Positions 33,177-45,059 of a stretch of DNA of 64,000 nucleotides are shown in pieces (the stretch's first letter is position 1; every line of letters begins with the position of its first letter). Below the pieces are notes generated by a model, which saw only the letters and a list, made by a program, of their open reading frames with translations, had not been told where the DNA came from and ran no database searches. The stretch covers positions 3,410,001 through 3,474,000 of the forward strand of contig JARKIF010000001.1 of assembly GCA_029378245.1 (NCBI GenBank). Reading direction: 5' to 3'. The translations under genes were made by a program, and so were the position numbers. The stretch is from Roridomyces roridus. Lineage: Eukaryota; Basidiomycota; Agaricomycetes; Agaricales; Mycenaceae.

Positions 33177-34160
33177 ATGTTGTGCGCATCATGCAAACAT
33201 CCTCCAGAGCTCCCACCGGCAAATTCTGTTTCCACCGAGAAACTCATGAAAGAACTGCGCTGAACGTTCGCCCTCCTCGATTTCCTCCAACAGTCCGGCG
33301 GATCCAAGAAGAGAATGCTCACTGCTCGTGCCCAAGTCCAATGCAATTCCAGCCCGTCGAAACATATTAATATTGAGTGGTCCAATCGCCTGTCAGCGGA
33401 CATTAATATTACTGTGTGAGGTGTTCCTGCAGCTGCCGGTTTCCCAGTGGGACTCTGCGGTCTCTCGAGTACATATATGATATCGGCCTCTTGCGCGTTT
33501 CCAGTGGCACGACTCGGAGGCTCTCCTGGGCACTCCGACGTTTTAGGTCGAATATGATGGTGGGCGAGAGATACTGGCCTCAAGATTGACAAGTTGCTGG
33601 ATGCTCTTGAAGCAATCGTGGAAGAACACATCCTATGGCTTTGACCCTCTCCCAGTGATACCCATTCTTTCCGAGCATTGCCAACGACGGTAGCGCCTTA
33701 TTGTGAATTCCGCGGACAACTATGTTGGAATAGGACGCGTGTTCAGGAGAACTCGGGCATGAATCGGGCATCCCTGGCAACGCGAACTGCCTCATCTATG
33801 CGTTGGATGCGTAATGGGAGCGGAGCGGAATATACTAGAACATTGGAGCGGTCCGAGCGGAATGTGGCAGAACATTAGAGAATGTTCTGGTTGTTTCTTG
33901 GACTGTGCATTGGACACTTTACATTAGTTTCTTATTGTTCTCGAGGGAGTATAAATACGAGCCTGTAGCTCAACTCAAGATATACAAATTTCCCCTCAAC
34001 TTACAATAAACTACAGTGACATTTCCTTCGATTAAATTTAATATTCCAGTATCGACTTTCCTGAATTCACATCCACGATCCAATCATTCACTGTTGTTGT
34101 CAACACCTGCATACTTATTTCATCCGGACGTATTGGGCCATGGCCAGATGGTAGGCAAAG
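33177..34160 (+). pseudogene. F-box family 3 remnant, block I
   Basis: Begins MLCASCKHP followed by LPPANSVSTEKLMKELR and a stop, matching the start of the minus-strand gene at 43467 (MLCTSCEHPLLPANSVPTEEQMKNL). Further down, 33500-33720 and 34045-34130 match later parts of that gene (GLLRVS region; the CATTCACTG..GTCAACACCTGCAT region). Frames are broken repeatedly and a stretch near 33722-34022 looks foreign. Not functional. Confidence 0.7.
33722..34022. mobile_element. Possible LTR fragment
   Basis: A block absent from the block II copy of the F-box remnant. It starts near TGTTGGAATA, contains ATTCT/GAATGTTC repeats and a GTATAAATAC box near 33951, and ends near CTACAGTGACA. Such features fit a solo LTR, but no matching target duplication was found, so limits and identity are uncertain. 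Confidence 0.35.
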
Positions 34161-35531
34161 TGTTTACATAAACAGATTTGATTTTCTGACGGGCATTCGC
34201 GGGTGGATCTAAATTTATCCTACCCATAGATCCGCGTCATTCAATTGCCGGCGAAGGTGGTGGTACTTACACCGTACAGAGGCAGCGGTGGATTGATTCA
34301 ATGATCCACGAGGTTGGCGGCCATTTACGTACACCTTCCCACAGGTTTCCGTCATCTCTCTCACAGTTTGACAGGTTTGGGAAGATCTTGATAAGGTCCT
34401 CAAGGCTGCTACGTGGCCAAGCACACCACCCTCTCCCCCTCACAACCACCATGTCTACGAAGACATATTCTCTACTCGGTTAGCCTGGAATCCTTTGAAA
34501 CACTCTACAACTCACTCACTGGCATACCTAGTCCAAAGTGCAGATCAACTCCCATTGAAGCTCCGGCCGTGTTTTCATGTCAAGGTCACTGGCTGCTCTC
34601 CCGAGTTGAATACAGAGTTGCTCTCAAGCCGCAAGCCACAGTGGAACTATGAATCCAACATGTATGTACCACCAAGCATCCCATCTGAGCATGATTCACT
34701 TCAAGGCTGACATTTTTAACACACAGCTGTCCAACAGCTACCCAACTGACATTTCAGCTTCAACACAAAACGGAGCTGAGTTGCCAAGGGACTTTTAACA
34801 TTGAAGACCTTCTCCAAAAATCCAAGACAGCGCACAGTTGGTCTCATTCTTATCTTGTCATTTTTCTAACCAACATAGGACAAGTCATTGAACTTTCTCT
34901 CTCCAAGTCAGGGAACAAGAAACTGGGCCGGCTGTGGATTCGGCTGACTGAGAGCCAGGAACACAGTGAAACGCATGATACTGTTGCTCTTGATCAAACT
35001 CCGGTTGCTGCTTCCAGTGGAGCAACACCCGATATAGAGACATGGAGACAAGATATTGGCAAGAAAGTCAAACAGACTTGGCAGGGACTGCATCAGATCA
35101 CCAAAATCATAGCACCTTTTGTTCCTGAACCCTTCAACACTCCTTTTGAAATCTTCAACACCATCTTGGATGTGGCAGTGGTATAGTGTCTGTGCTAGTC
35201 ACTGTTCAATGCTTATTTAGGCCCATTTCCAGGAGTACATGGAGAACAAGGAAGCCGTGGAGGATGCCCTTGTCAAACTGTCAGCTCGACTGGTAGAGGT
35301 TGAAAGAGTGCTCTTGGACAGTGAGAAGTACAATATTGACATCACGGCAAGCAGCAAGGAGCTAGCAGAGTGGGTCAATGCTAAATGATGGTGATTGTAA
35401 CTAAACTATCTCTTCCAAGCCTGGTTATCAAACAAGCAGTGGAAATGCACAACATCCAGTCAAAGGCCACAGCAAAGAAAATCTTTGAGCAGCATGAAAT
35501 CACTGGCAAAATCAGTCAATGCATTGACATA

Positions 35532-37108
35532 TTATCTGAGACTGCCTAACCGGCCAGCCTAGCCATCCGGCCACTTGCCTCATACAAGGCCCCAAGTTAG
35601 TATTCCTACCTAGTTGTTGTGGCACATTGGAAAGGGTTTACATGCATCGTCGGAGACCCAATTTGGGCTTGATTGATTGAGTTGCCGTGATGCTGTGGTC
35701 CTTGGAGACCGGGACGTATGTCCGAGAAACGTGATTTCTTATTTTGGCTTTGCCATCGCTGGCACTCCACTGCCTCTTTCTCGACGACCACCCCGCCAAT
35801 TCTCGACCTCCTGAGCTCGAACTGCTCTGCGGACCCTGGGCTACCCTTCACCTCGTACACGAGCTGCAGATTATCCCCTAAATCCCGCCATACGACTCAA
35901 GATTCAGGCCGAAATAGCAAAATCTTTCACACAAGACGTCGGAATGATCCCTTTGCATCGGACGCACTCTGCGTGGCACCGCGTCCGAACTTTGTAAGGT
36001 CAGTGAGCATAGTTCATGTACCCCATTGCCGGTGCTAACATGTATTTAGCGATTTTGCTCGTCGTCTTTGAGGCCAACCTCTGTGCATCGCCTGTTTCCC
36101 GACACCGGACATTTCGAGTTTTTTTGCGGGGATCGAGGGCGGCAGCAGCGGAAATGGATTATGTGGTGCGTGTACATAGACCTCATCTTGGCCTACCCCG
36201 CTCACCCTGGTTGTACACCCCGCCGTCACCTTGAACGAGGGCTCGCCGTCACATGGGTTTCGGCACCTTTTTCACCCCATCCATCCTTGCTTACCATACG
36301 TACCTCAATGAGTCTATACCCTTTCAATAACATTTTTATCATCCTCCGAACCATGTTCTTCGCATTCGGCACCCGTTCTCGCCATTGACGGCTGGCAAGC
36401 GGAGTCCACACACGACAGCACTCCACCCCGTCTCGGGCTATTTCAAGGGAATTCTCCACATTCACGGGCGCGTAACGCATACAAAAACACTCTTTGACAC
36501 CCACTGGTCACCTCCGCCCGTGAAATACATTTTGAGCCCCGACCATGCACCGTCGCCGAGCCTCCTCCACCGCACCGTGAGGCTCAACGTACACCACGCT
36601 CTGGGCGACTGTTTTGTGGTCCCGCGTGCTGCGACGGACGGTCACAACCTATCTTCGTGACTTACATGCCTCGCCGTGCCCGGTTCCTGAGCTGCGAACT
36701 TCTAGTCCCTCAGGTCGGCGCCCTGTCATTCGGCGCGGTCAAATATACAAGTAGTTTCCATGAAAAGGCTACGGGTGAACGCCACCGCGTCGATTTGCAT
36801 GCCCCCAGGGCCTCTTGGACAGCCTATCCATCTTGCATGTCGCCTGGAACCGACGGCGACGCGGTTTCGTGGCACACAGCTGCGCTTCTCACGAGTGGCC
36901 GGCTCAGCAGTTTTGTCCATTTTTGGACCTGCCTCGCCAAAATATTTCCCATGTCACCAAAATTTGACACAATCGGGCGATTTCGGTCTCATTCGACTCG
37001 TTGGAACCTAGACAACCTCCCAGACCCTTCAAGTCCTCCGAGAATCCATGTATCATTTGCCCAAGTACTCAAAACCCCTAAGGTGGCTGGAAGGTCAGTC
37101 ACAGATAA
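35532..37108. mobile_element. 1577-bp inverted-repeat element with TA duplication
   Basis: Inverted ends TTATCTGAGACTG / CAGTCACAGATAA (one mismatch) flanked by TA (35530-35531 and 37109-37110). Block II has the uninterrupted exon (GACATACTCAAACAAGG near 63116). A TA duplication suggests a Tc1/mariner-type element. The interior has no convincing transposase frame; the longest frames (to 156 codons) are unrecognised. Confidence 0.82.
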
Positions 37109-39153
37109 TACTCAAACAAGGCACTGAGAATTATCATGTTGGTTTGGCTTTCTTCAACTTGACAGCACAGCTTCTAAGCACTTTGGTAGCAGAGAATGAG
37201 TCAGGCAATTGCTAGGGATGTCAAGAAAAATGTAGACTTTGCCTTGGTAATGTTCTCATTCAAAAGTGGGATTCTAATTCTAACACAAGACTTGGAGGCT
37301 TCCATGCTCCCATCATTTGCAAGCTAGGGCATTGTTTGATGCAGATACAGGAGCAGCAGTATCACCAAGACGAGCATGCACACCTGGAACTCGGAAAGAG
37401 TTGCTGGAAAAACTTGAAAACTGGGCATTGGATAAATCTCCCAATACCTCCCCAATTTTCTGGCTTAGTGGTATGGCTGGTACTGGCAAGTCCACTGTGG
37501 CCTACACAATATGCAAGCTATTGCAGGGGCACAAACAGTTTGGGGCCTCATTCTTTTGCTCCCGCAATGATGAGAGTGCCAGAGCTCGATTGTCAATCAT
37601 CCCTACAATCATCCGCCAGCTTATCCCCAATCACACTGCATATGCATATGCTCTCAGGGATTTAAACCTTGACCAGCTTGCTGCTTCCTCAAGCCACCAT
37701 GTGGCTGAACTTCTCATTATGCCATGGATATAATCATTGAAGCAGGAGAGAGGTCAGCAAGCATCACAACTCATAGTGATTGATGCTCTGGATGAGATTG
37801 AAGGTGGTGGAGGAGCACATTTCATCCAAGACTTGATCCAGCGAGTTGCCTCAGTTCGCCAGGGATTCCAAGGATTGAAGTTCTTGCTCACCAGTCGACC
37901 CCACCCTGAAATTGTTGAGCAATTTGAGCATCTGGAATTAGCCAGCATTTACAAGTTGGAGCACATGGATCCTGAAACAGCTAGGGATGATGTGCAAAAA
38001 TTTGTTGCTGATGAACTTGGGTCCCTATCTGCAGAGGACCAGAATTTTATTGTTGCACAATCTGTGGGAATCTTCATCTATGCAGCAACAGTGAAACGAC
38101 TTCTATCACCACCAGGTCATAGAAAGTTGTCAGAGACAGAGCACAAGACTCGCATGCAACACCTACGCACCAGTGGAAAATTGGCCAAATCTGGAACTGT
38201 TGATTTGCTTACCGATACCTTGTACAAAGCTGTCCTTGAAGAGGCTTTACAAGATATAGGCAGCGAGGTAGAACTCTCAAAACGTGTTCTGTATATTGTG
38301 GTTACTGCAAGGAAACCACAGACAATCCAGCAGCTAGCTCCACTTGTTATTTACCCCTCTGAGGAGATTGATGAACAGGCTGTTCAAAATACAGTGGATG
38401 CACTGTATGCTGTGCTCTATATCTCACAGAGAGACAAATGTGTATATTCCTACCATAAATCCTTTGATGATTTCATTGTGGATCCTCAGCGATACATGCA
38501 TGCTAAGCTTGCAAGCAGTTACCTGCCAAATCGGGCAGCAGAGTGTTTCAGCATACTTAGGAATTCACTCCATTTCAATATGTGTAACCTGCAGTCATCT
38601 TACATGCTGGATGATGAGGATCCGGAGTTAGCATCCAGGGTCACTCAAAGAATTTCAAGGGAGCTGCAATATGCATGCCGATACTGGGCCACACACCTGA
38701 CATTGGTCAAGCATAGCAGCACGGGTGCGATTGCCGGACTTTCAGACAATTTGCTGCAGTTCAGCAGCTTGCAGATATTATTTTGGATGGAAGCAATGAA
38801 TGTAATGAAGTTGGACTGCCGTGTAGCTCTGTATGACACTGAGGAGTGGGATGCAAAGGTCTGTACATGGATGCAAAGGTGATGAAACATATTCTTACTG
38901 AGATATGCAGGTCAACAGTGGGCAGGTGAAGGAGTACCTGACAGCATGTCGACGGTTGTGGGCTGCATTTTTTAATGGACCTGCAAAGCACTCAACCCCA
39001 CATTTGTACATCAGCAGCCTTGCAACAGAGTTGGGCATTGCCTCCCAGGATGGAAGACAGAGATTGCAGAGATGGAAAAGAAGGTTTTGCAGGCTGGTGG
39101 GAGTCAAAGGCAGAGCAACTGGTGTAGCAAGAACATTAGTGATGATAGAAGCT

Positions 39154-40914
39154 GGCCATGGGCATGTGCAATCGGTGGTGTTCTCCCCAGATGGCAAACA
39201 GCTTGCTTCCGGCTCGAGTGACGAAATCGTGCGGATCTGGGATGCAGCAACCGGTGCACAGCTGCTAGAGCTTGCAGGCCACAACGAAGATGTGCGATCG
39301 GTGGTGTTCTCACCAGATGGCAAACAGCTTGCTTCCGGCTCGGATGACAAAACTGTGCAGATCTGGGATGCAGCAACCGGTGCACAGCTGCTAGAGCTGG
39401 CAGGCCACAATGGCTCCGTGCAATCAGTCGTGTTCTCACCAGACGGCAAACAGCTTGCTTCCAGCTCGAGTGACGACACTGTGCGGATCTGGGATGCAGC
39501 AACCGGTGCACAGCTGCTAGAGCTTGCAGGCCACGCAGACTGGGTGCGATCAGTGGTGTTCTCACCAGACGGCAAACAGCTTGCTTCCGGCTCGGGTGAC
39601 AAAACTGTGCGGATCTGGGATGCAGCAACCGGTGCACAGCTGCTAGAGGTTGCAGGCCACACGGGCTGGGTGCAATCAGTGGTATTCTCCCCAGATGGCA
39701 AACAGCTTGCTTCCGGCTCAGGTGACGAAACCGTGCGGATCTGGGATGCAGCAACCGGTGCACAGATGCTAGAGCTTGCAGGCCACACTGACTGGGTGCG
39801 ATCGGTGGTATTCTCCCCAGATGGCAAACAGCTTGCTTCCAGCTCGAGTGACGACACTGTGCGGATCTGGGATGCAGCAACCGGTGCACAGCTGCTAGAG
39901 CTTGCAGGCCACAACAAAGATGTGCAATCGGTGGTGTTCTCACCAGACGGCAAACAGCTTGCTTCCGGCTCAGCTGACAAAACTGTGCGGATCTGGGATG
40001 CAGCAACCAGTGCCCACCTGCTAGAGGTTACAGGCCATAATGGCTATGTGCAATCGGTGGTGTTCTCCCCAGACGGCAAACAGCTTGCTTCCGGCTCAGG
40101 TGACGAAACCGTGCGGATCTGGGATGCAGCAACCGGTGCACAGCTGCTAGAGCTGGCAGGCCACAACGGCTATGTGCAATCGGTGGTGTTCTCCCCAGAC
40201 GGCAAACACCTTGCTTCCGGCTCGAGTGACGAAACTGTGCGGATCTGGGATGCAGCAGCCGGTGCACAGCTGCTAGACCTTGCAGGCCACAACAAAGATG
40301 TGCGATCGGTGGTGTTCTCCCCAGACGGCAAACAGCTTGCTTCCGGCTCGGATGACAAAACTGTGCGGATCTGGGATGCAGCGACCGGTGCACAGCTGCT
40401 AGAGCTTGCAGGCCACACTGACTGGGTGCGATCGGTGGTGTTCTCACCAGATGGCAAACAGCTTGCTTCCGGCTCGGATGACAAAACTGTGCAGATCTGG
40501 GATGCAGCAACCGGTGCACAGCTGCTAGAGCTTGCAGGCCACAATGGCTATGTGAAATCGGTGGTGTTCTCCCCAGACGGCAAACAGCTTGCTTCCGGCT
40601 CGGATGACAAAACCGTGCGGATTTGGAATGCAGCAACCGGTGCACAGCTGCTAGAGCTTGCAGGCCACAATGGCTCCGTGCAATCAGTGGTGTTCTCCCC
40701 AGATGGCAAACAGCTTGCTTCCGGCTCGGATGACAAAACCGTGCGGATTTGGAATGCAGCAACCGGTGCACAGCTGCTAGAGCTTGCAGGCCACAATGGC
40801 TCCGTGCAATCAGTGGTGTTCTCCCCAGATGGCAAACAGCTTGCTTCCCGCTCGGATGACAAAACCGTGCGGATCTGGGATGCGGGAATATGCACACAGC
40901 TGCTGGACCTCACT
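39154..40914 (+). repeat. Fourteen near-identical WD40 repeats (126-bp period)
   Basis: One repeat of 41 and thirteen of 42 residues with the consensus GH..xV.SVVFSPDGKQLASGS.D.TV.IWDAATGAQLLELA. Differences concentrate at the residues right after GH (N/A/T, then G/D/K/E, then S/W/D/Y), the residue after V (Q/R/K), and two positions in SxDxT (S/D/G/A and K/D/E), while the framework is nearly invariant at DNA level too. This is the pattern of concerted evolution seen in fungal HET-type WD40 receptors. A degenerate fifteenth unit follows. Confidence 0.95.
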
Positions 40915-41259
40915 GGCCACAATCCCTCAGTGCAATCCCAATCCCTGTTCCCTGAGCATAAGCCACTCATTGACAGCCTGGACACCCAGACCCCTCAGCA
41001 CCAGCATATCATGGTTGCTTCCCCGGCAAATTATCCCAGCAACCTGTGGACACTGGATACAACGGGATGGATCTTTAATCTCCATGGAGATCGCCTCTTC
41101 TGGTGGCCACCTGAGCTCCTTCACACTCTGAATGCCCCGCCATGTATTCTCATCATAGGCAAGTCCGGCCAAGTGAATTTGGAATTTGATATGTCTTGCT
41201 TGGGTTCTAACTGGGCAAACTGCTACTCTGAGGAGGCTGAGGAGATCTCAGACAACTAG

Positions 41260-41975
41260 ATCTTAGTTACTGTAAATTACCCTCATTCTGTCTCATACTG
41301 GTCTCCTCTTGTAGCTCCGCTCACTGTACCAACTATATGATGATCTGATCCAGCTGCTCTCCCTCCAACTTCTCGGTTCAATTCCTGGTTGGACCATTCT
41401 TTTGTGTCCACACCATGCATCCTAAGTGACCTTGGGATCACTGTGGGGAAGAACACACAATGATCATTGCTTGACCACAGCCTCCCACTTAGACTGCCTC
41501 CCTGGACACAATTGTATCTAGCATTTTTCTACCTGAACAATCTTGTGATATCAATTACTGCTCCAACCATTTTGTTTCCATTTGCCAGAGGGCTCAAATG
41601 AAACGGTAAAAGGTATGTAACCATTTTTGCAATGGCTTTGGGACCAATCCCCATCCTGGGATTTGCCTCGTAATCTGGCCATGGATCTCAATGAATTTAC
41701 TCGAGGTTCGAATCCAATGTTGATTTTGCTATTTTGAACTCAGCCTTCCCAAACCTTGCTTGTTGAGACAAAATCGGAATGTTCACCCTGGTCCCCCTCG
41801 TACTTCCACCAGCCATCAAACTCAGCCACAGGTTCCTTGCTGTACAAAGGCATGCGTATAGATAAGCTCGAGAAATTTCAGCGACAAGATAAAGAAAAGG
41901 TTCGACGCACCCAACTCCAACTCCAACTTTCAATCCTCCTGCAACCGAAACTTGAACCGCCGCTGCTTGACCAAA
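41260..41975. other. 3' flank of the receptor gene and a repeat fragment
   Basis: No gene. The stretch at 41660-41740 (TAATCTGGCCATGGATCTC, AATGAATTTACTCGAGG) matches the sequence just upstream of the F-box family 3 remnants at 33070-33145 and 59610-59690, so a small upstream fragment of that family was copied here. Confidence 0.55.
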
Positions 41976-43467
41976 TCATAGAATAACTCCAAATGCTTCC
42001 CATGGGTGGCTCGACGATGACGGAGCACCACCTCGAACGGGACCGACTCCGAGTCGAACTCCTCCCCAACGCGCGAGAGCATAAACTTGAGAAAAACCTT
42101 GTAGGAAAACTTGAGTTGCGTATCGCAGTAGAGGTACGAGATACTTGAGCTGTGGAACGAGCACGAGCGGCTGCACGAGGCCCCGCAGGAGACTGTCCGT
42201 GAACAGGGTTTTGTGCCCGTACACCTCGGGCCGTTGAAGCGCTGGGAGAAGTATCAACGCATCGAGGAGCTCCTGGGTCATGATGATGGAGGTGAGTTTG
42301 AGAACGCGGAGCGTGCGGTCGAATGAGGAGCGCAGGGCAAGGGATCGAAAGTCTTTTGTACGCCAGGTTGTGAACCAAGTGACAGCCAGCGTGTGTAGAT
42401 GCAGGATCAAGCATTGAACAACTTGCCGACCGTCTGGACCAACACATCCGGATGAAATATGCTGGGCTTGACAGCAACGGTGAATGATTGGATCGTGAAT
42501 GTGTATTCAGGTAAATTGATGCTGGAATCGACGAAATTGAGATCACCTTTCAGGATGAAAGCCGCGCCAGGGCGAGATAGTTGTGGCAATAGCTACAGAA
42601 CCTTGGTGATGTCGGAGCGCTCGATGGGATGGTAAGTGAGCGAAAGCAGTTGGCTCCATGGGAGGCTCCGGCACTCCGCTGGCCTGACGAGTGTAGCGTG
42701 CGTTAAATAATTTCGGCGTGTTTTCAAAAATGTTGTAGTGGCTGTATTCGGTTAGGTTCGCCAACCGGATCTCCTCGAGGGATTCAAATCTCCCTTCGAG
42801 GTAGGACCGGATTGGGAATGAGTCCGCGGAATTCACAACACAACAAGGCGCTGCCATCATTCGCAATGCTCGGCAAGAATAGGCATCACTCGAGACTCTA
42901 TCGCCCTGATATGGGAGAGGGACAATGCGAGAGGATACGTTCCAGATCGTTCCAGGATCACGCGAAGAGTATCAAGCAACTTGTCGCGCTTTGCTCGATC
43001 GTGAGGCCAGTATTTCTCGTCCACCGCTATTATATTCGACCAAAGCCTCGGCGTATCCAGGAGAATTTTGCACCACTGGCGGCAAACAGCGGAAACGCGC
43101 AAAAGGCCGACACTCGAAAGCCCGTTGCAGCCAGGACCCGCAGCCGACTGGCAGACCTGTTGCCAGAACACCTCTCACACAATAATTCCTCTGGCAAGTG
43201 CTTCACGGGCGAAAATTGGAACGTTCGATATGCCTCAACCCGGAATTGCACCTTTGCACGAGCAGCGAGGATTCTGTCCATGGCCTCTTGGATTCGCTGG
43301 ACTGCGACGTCGTACTGCTGGAGTGCCGAGATTGAGGAGGCAAGTACCGAAGGGGTGTCCGGGGGTATGTACGAGGATCGGAGCGTTTGGCACAGATTTT
43401 TCATTTGTTCTTCGGTGGGAACAGAGTTTGCAGGCAGGAGAGGATGTTCGCATGATGTGCACAACAT
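41976..43467 (-). pseudogene. F-box family 3, longest copy, frameshifted
   Basis: Starts at the ATG read from 43467: MLCTSCEHPLLPANSV, a Cys-x2-Cys start, then a helical stretch (VAVQRIQEAMDRILAARAKV) and a typical mushroom F-box (LPEELL followed, in another frame, by VFWQQVCQSA and GLLRVSAVCRQWCKILLDTPRLWS). Leucine-rich parts follow (SLEEIRLANLTEY, NLPEYTFTIQSF, RTLRVLKLTSIIMTQELLDALILLP). Frame changes occur near 43160, 42850-42870 and 42590, more than introns comfortably explain. Expected role of an intact member: substrate adaptor of an SCF ubiquitin ligase. If one or two of the junctions are introns or sequencing errors the gene could be alive. Confidence 0.6.
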
Positions 43468-44220
43468 GGTGGAGGTCAGAAGAAAGTCCAAAAAGGAAGA
43501 TCAATAGTTGATTCGATCCTCGAGAAAGTAAATTCCTTACGAGTCTGCGAGGCCCGTGGCCAGATTACGAGTTAGTACTGCTTACCTTCTCTTTGTTTCT
43601 TGTCAGCTGAAATTCAGCGCATGTACTGGTTTTGACAGACCTTCCAATCACTGTCCCTACGTGCACGCGCCCTCTCTTATTTTCTCGCCGACTCATGGAC
43701 ATGAAGAAGATCCACAACGCATTCAATTACCTTGCTTGTCAAGGTCTCTCAGCTTCAAAATATGTAAGCCGGATGTAACCCGACAAATGATCCGATCAAT
43801 CGGATTTGCAGTTGCAATCAAGTAAGTACCTTGCTTGACAAGTCCTGCAGCGGACTCCTGCCTTGAGTTACTTACAAGTTACGACCCAGCGAGGACCCAA
43901 CTACCCTGGGGCGGCGTCAATCTCCACACAATTATTTCCTGCTTTTCACTCAGCAAGATGAGCACGAATTCTTCACCAAAGGAACTTCCCTCTTGTTGAG
44001 GGTCTTGTCCAACGTTCTCGCGATGCCTCACTTTTGTGAAGCACACGTATAACCCGGGCAATTGGCCCATGCTTGAGCATCAGAAAAGCGCGAGGTGTAC
44101 GGCGCCAGGTGCGTTGCTGGTGCAATTGAAACATAAATCCTTCTAAGCCTTCTCAACAGAGACTCGATTTATCCCTTCCCTATCTCATTCCCCCGTATAT
44201 CCCGCTCCCTCGTCGACAAC
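43468..44220. other. Intergenic, nothing recognised
   Basis: The first 40 bases match the 5' flank of the other F-box family 3 copies (GAGGATCGAATCAA on the minus strand). The remainder holds no supported gene, inverted repeat or copy of another region. Confidence 0.5.
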
Positions 44221-45055
44221 TGTACATCCGTGTCTTGGCGCTAAATATAACTGGACCTGGACCCTCCAGTCCGACACGTCCATCTTCGACACATACCCTT
44301 CAGTATACATCGACCAGGTTCTCGGGGTCGCACGGACTTTGGGCAGGCACTTACCCAAGAAGTACTTCGAGACGTACCTGCAGCTAAGTCTGAAGAACAG
44401 ACATGGGTCTTCTAATGGACAAGATGCGCTCGCGTTTGCTTTTGAAGCTATCAAAGAGGACGATGAAGTGCGCGCAGAATCCCTGTCCTTGGACCAATTC
44501 GCAAGGGACAGTACCCGTACGAATTCACGGGGGAAAACGGTAGGATTCATTGAACTGTCTCATTCATCGTGACTAACTGTGTTGCAGCTGATCCTATCTC
44601 ATATTGTCTCCCTTTGATCCAAGCTCCCAATCCGAAAGACAGTCGGAAGGACTGTCACATGTGTGGTAAGAGTATCACCGCCCAGGACCGACAGAATCAC
44701 TTTGGTACACATGTCCTACTTAGCGCTTACTCGGGTTCGAGAAGACGATCTCATTTTGCCGGTATGTAATGCTTTCTGGGTTTCTGAATTTATATTGAAG
44801 TAAATACAGGCGGCACGCGATTACCCTTGGGTGTTTTGCGGCGAGTCTACGACAGCCACCGGGGGATGTACCATTGGCATCCGTCGACCGGCATCCCAAA
44901 TGGGAGATGACTATGACGAAGCCAGCTTGCGAAGCCTTTGAAGAATCACTCCTCATATCTGACCAAGAGCGACAGGCCTTGGGTGCCGTTGTATCACCCG
45001 GCCACAAGCGACCTGCTATATCCCCGGCAGGGACTCCGAGTCGGCCTCGTATTTT
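44221..45055 (+). CDS. Small protein with cysteine knuckles, function unknown, 3' end uncertain
   Basis: Translation from about 44229 gives KYNWTWTLQSDTSIFDTYPS, then VLGVARTLGRHLPKKYFETYL and a stretch NGQDALAFAFEAIKEDDEV. A probable intron (GTAGGATT..TTGCAG, 44539-44586) separates it from CHMCGKSITAQDRQNHFGTH, a C-x2-C..H..H knuckle. After a second intron (GTATGTAATG.. at about 44761) come YPWVFCG and TGGCTIGI, then frame-shifted HPKWEMTMTKPACEAF..ALG. I recognise the layout as that of a repetitive mushroom hypothetical family that may bind zinc, but no function can be given. The start is not seen. Joins do not all keep frame, and a miniature element follows at 45060, so this may be a pseudogene. 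Confidence 0.4.
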
Positions 45056-45059
45056 TTGG

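Larger units (their letters stand above)
29190..38000. repeat. Block I part of a large direct segmental duplication (partner 56240-64000)
   Basis: In order, both blocks contain the non-coding unit, the ~85-100-bp tandem repeats, cyclin, an F-box family 3 remnant and the NACHT-WD40 gene, all on the plus strand and separated by closely similar spacers. Length differences are almost entirely due to the transposons listed separately. The partner copy runs off the right edge of the window, so the right limit is set by the window, not by a seen breakpoint. Confidence 0.85.
34451..41259 (+). pseudogene. C2-NACHT-WD40 NOD-like receptor, copy I (disrupted)
   Basis: Predicted exons 34451-34478, 34532-34661, 34727-34836, 34879-35180, 35221-35369 and 35420 onward encode a C2-like N-terminus (LPLKLRPCFHVKVTG, QLQHKTELSCQGTFNIEDLL), then a helical region. 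The NACHT domain follows, with Walker A GMAGTGKST (37470-37496) and Walker B LIVIDALDEIEG (from 37771). An intron at 38859-38910 leads to a long exon with 14 WD40 repeats (39154-40914) and a divergent tail. Three lesions relative to copy II: a transposon at 35532-37108, one extra base at about 37321 giving an immediate TAG (37325-37327), and a nonsense TAA at 37731-37733 where copy II has Lys. The WD40 exon itself is open. Fungal proteins of this build act as non-self sensors; the role here is inferred. The 3' half could still be transcribed separately. Confidence 0.85.

Noticed and set aside
39154..40914. Regular 126-bp periodicity resembling a repeat-spacer array
   Set aside because: The whole period is coding WD40 sequence with no separate spacers, in a eukaryotic genome; not a CRISPR array.
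38895..40985. Long minus-strand frames (up to 361 codons) opposite the WD40 exon
   Set aside because: They mirror the 126-bp repeat of the plus-strand WD40 coding region, show Cys/Ser/Pro repeats with no domain, and arise from the repeat's codon pattern.
41640..41720. GGTTCGAATCC near 41703 looked like a tRNA T-loop
   Set aside because: No acceptor or anticodon stem can be folded around it, and the stretch is the upstream flank of the F-box family 3 copies at 33100 and 59640, where the motif is not kept.
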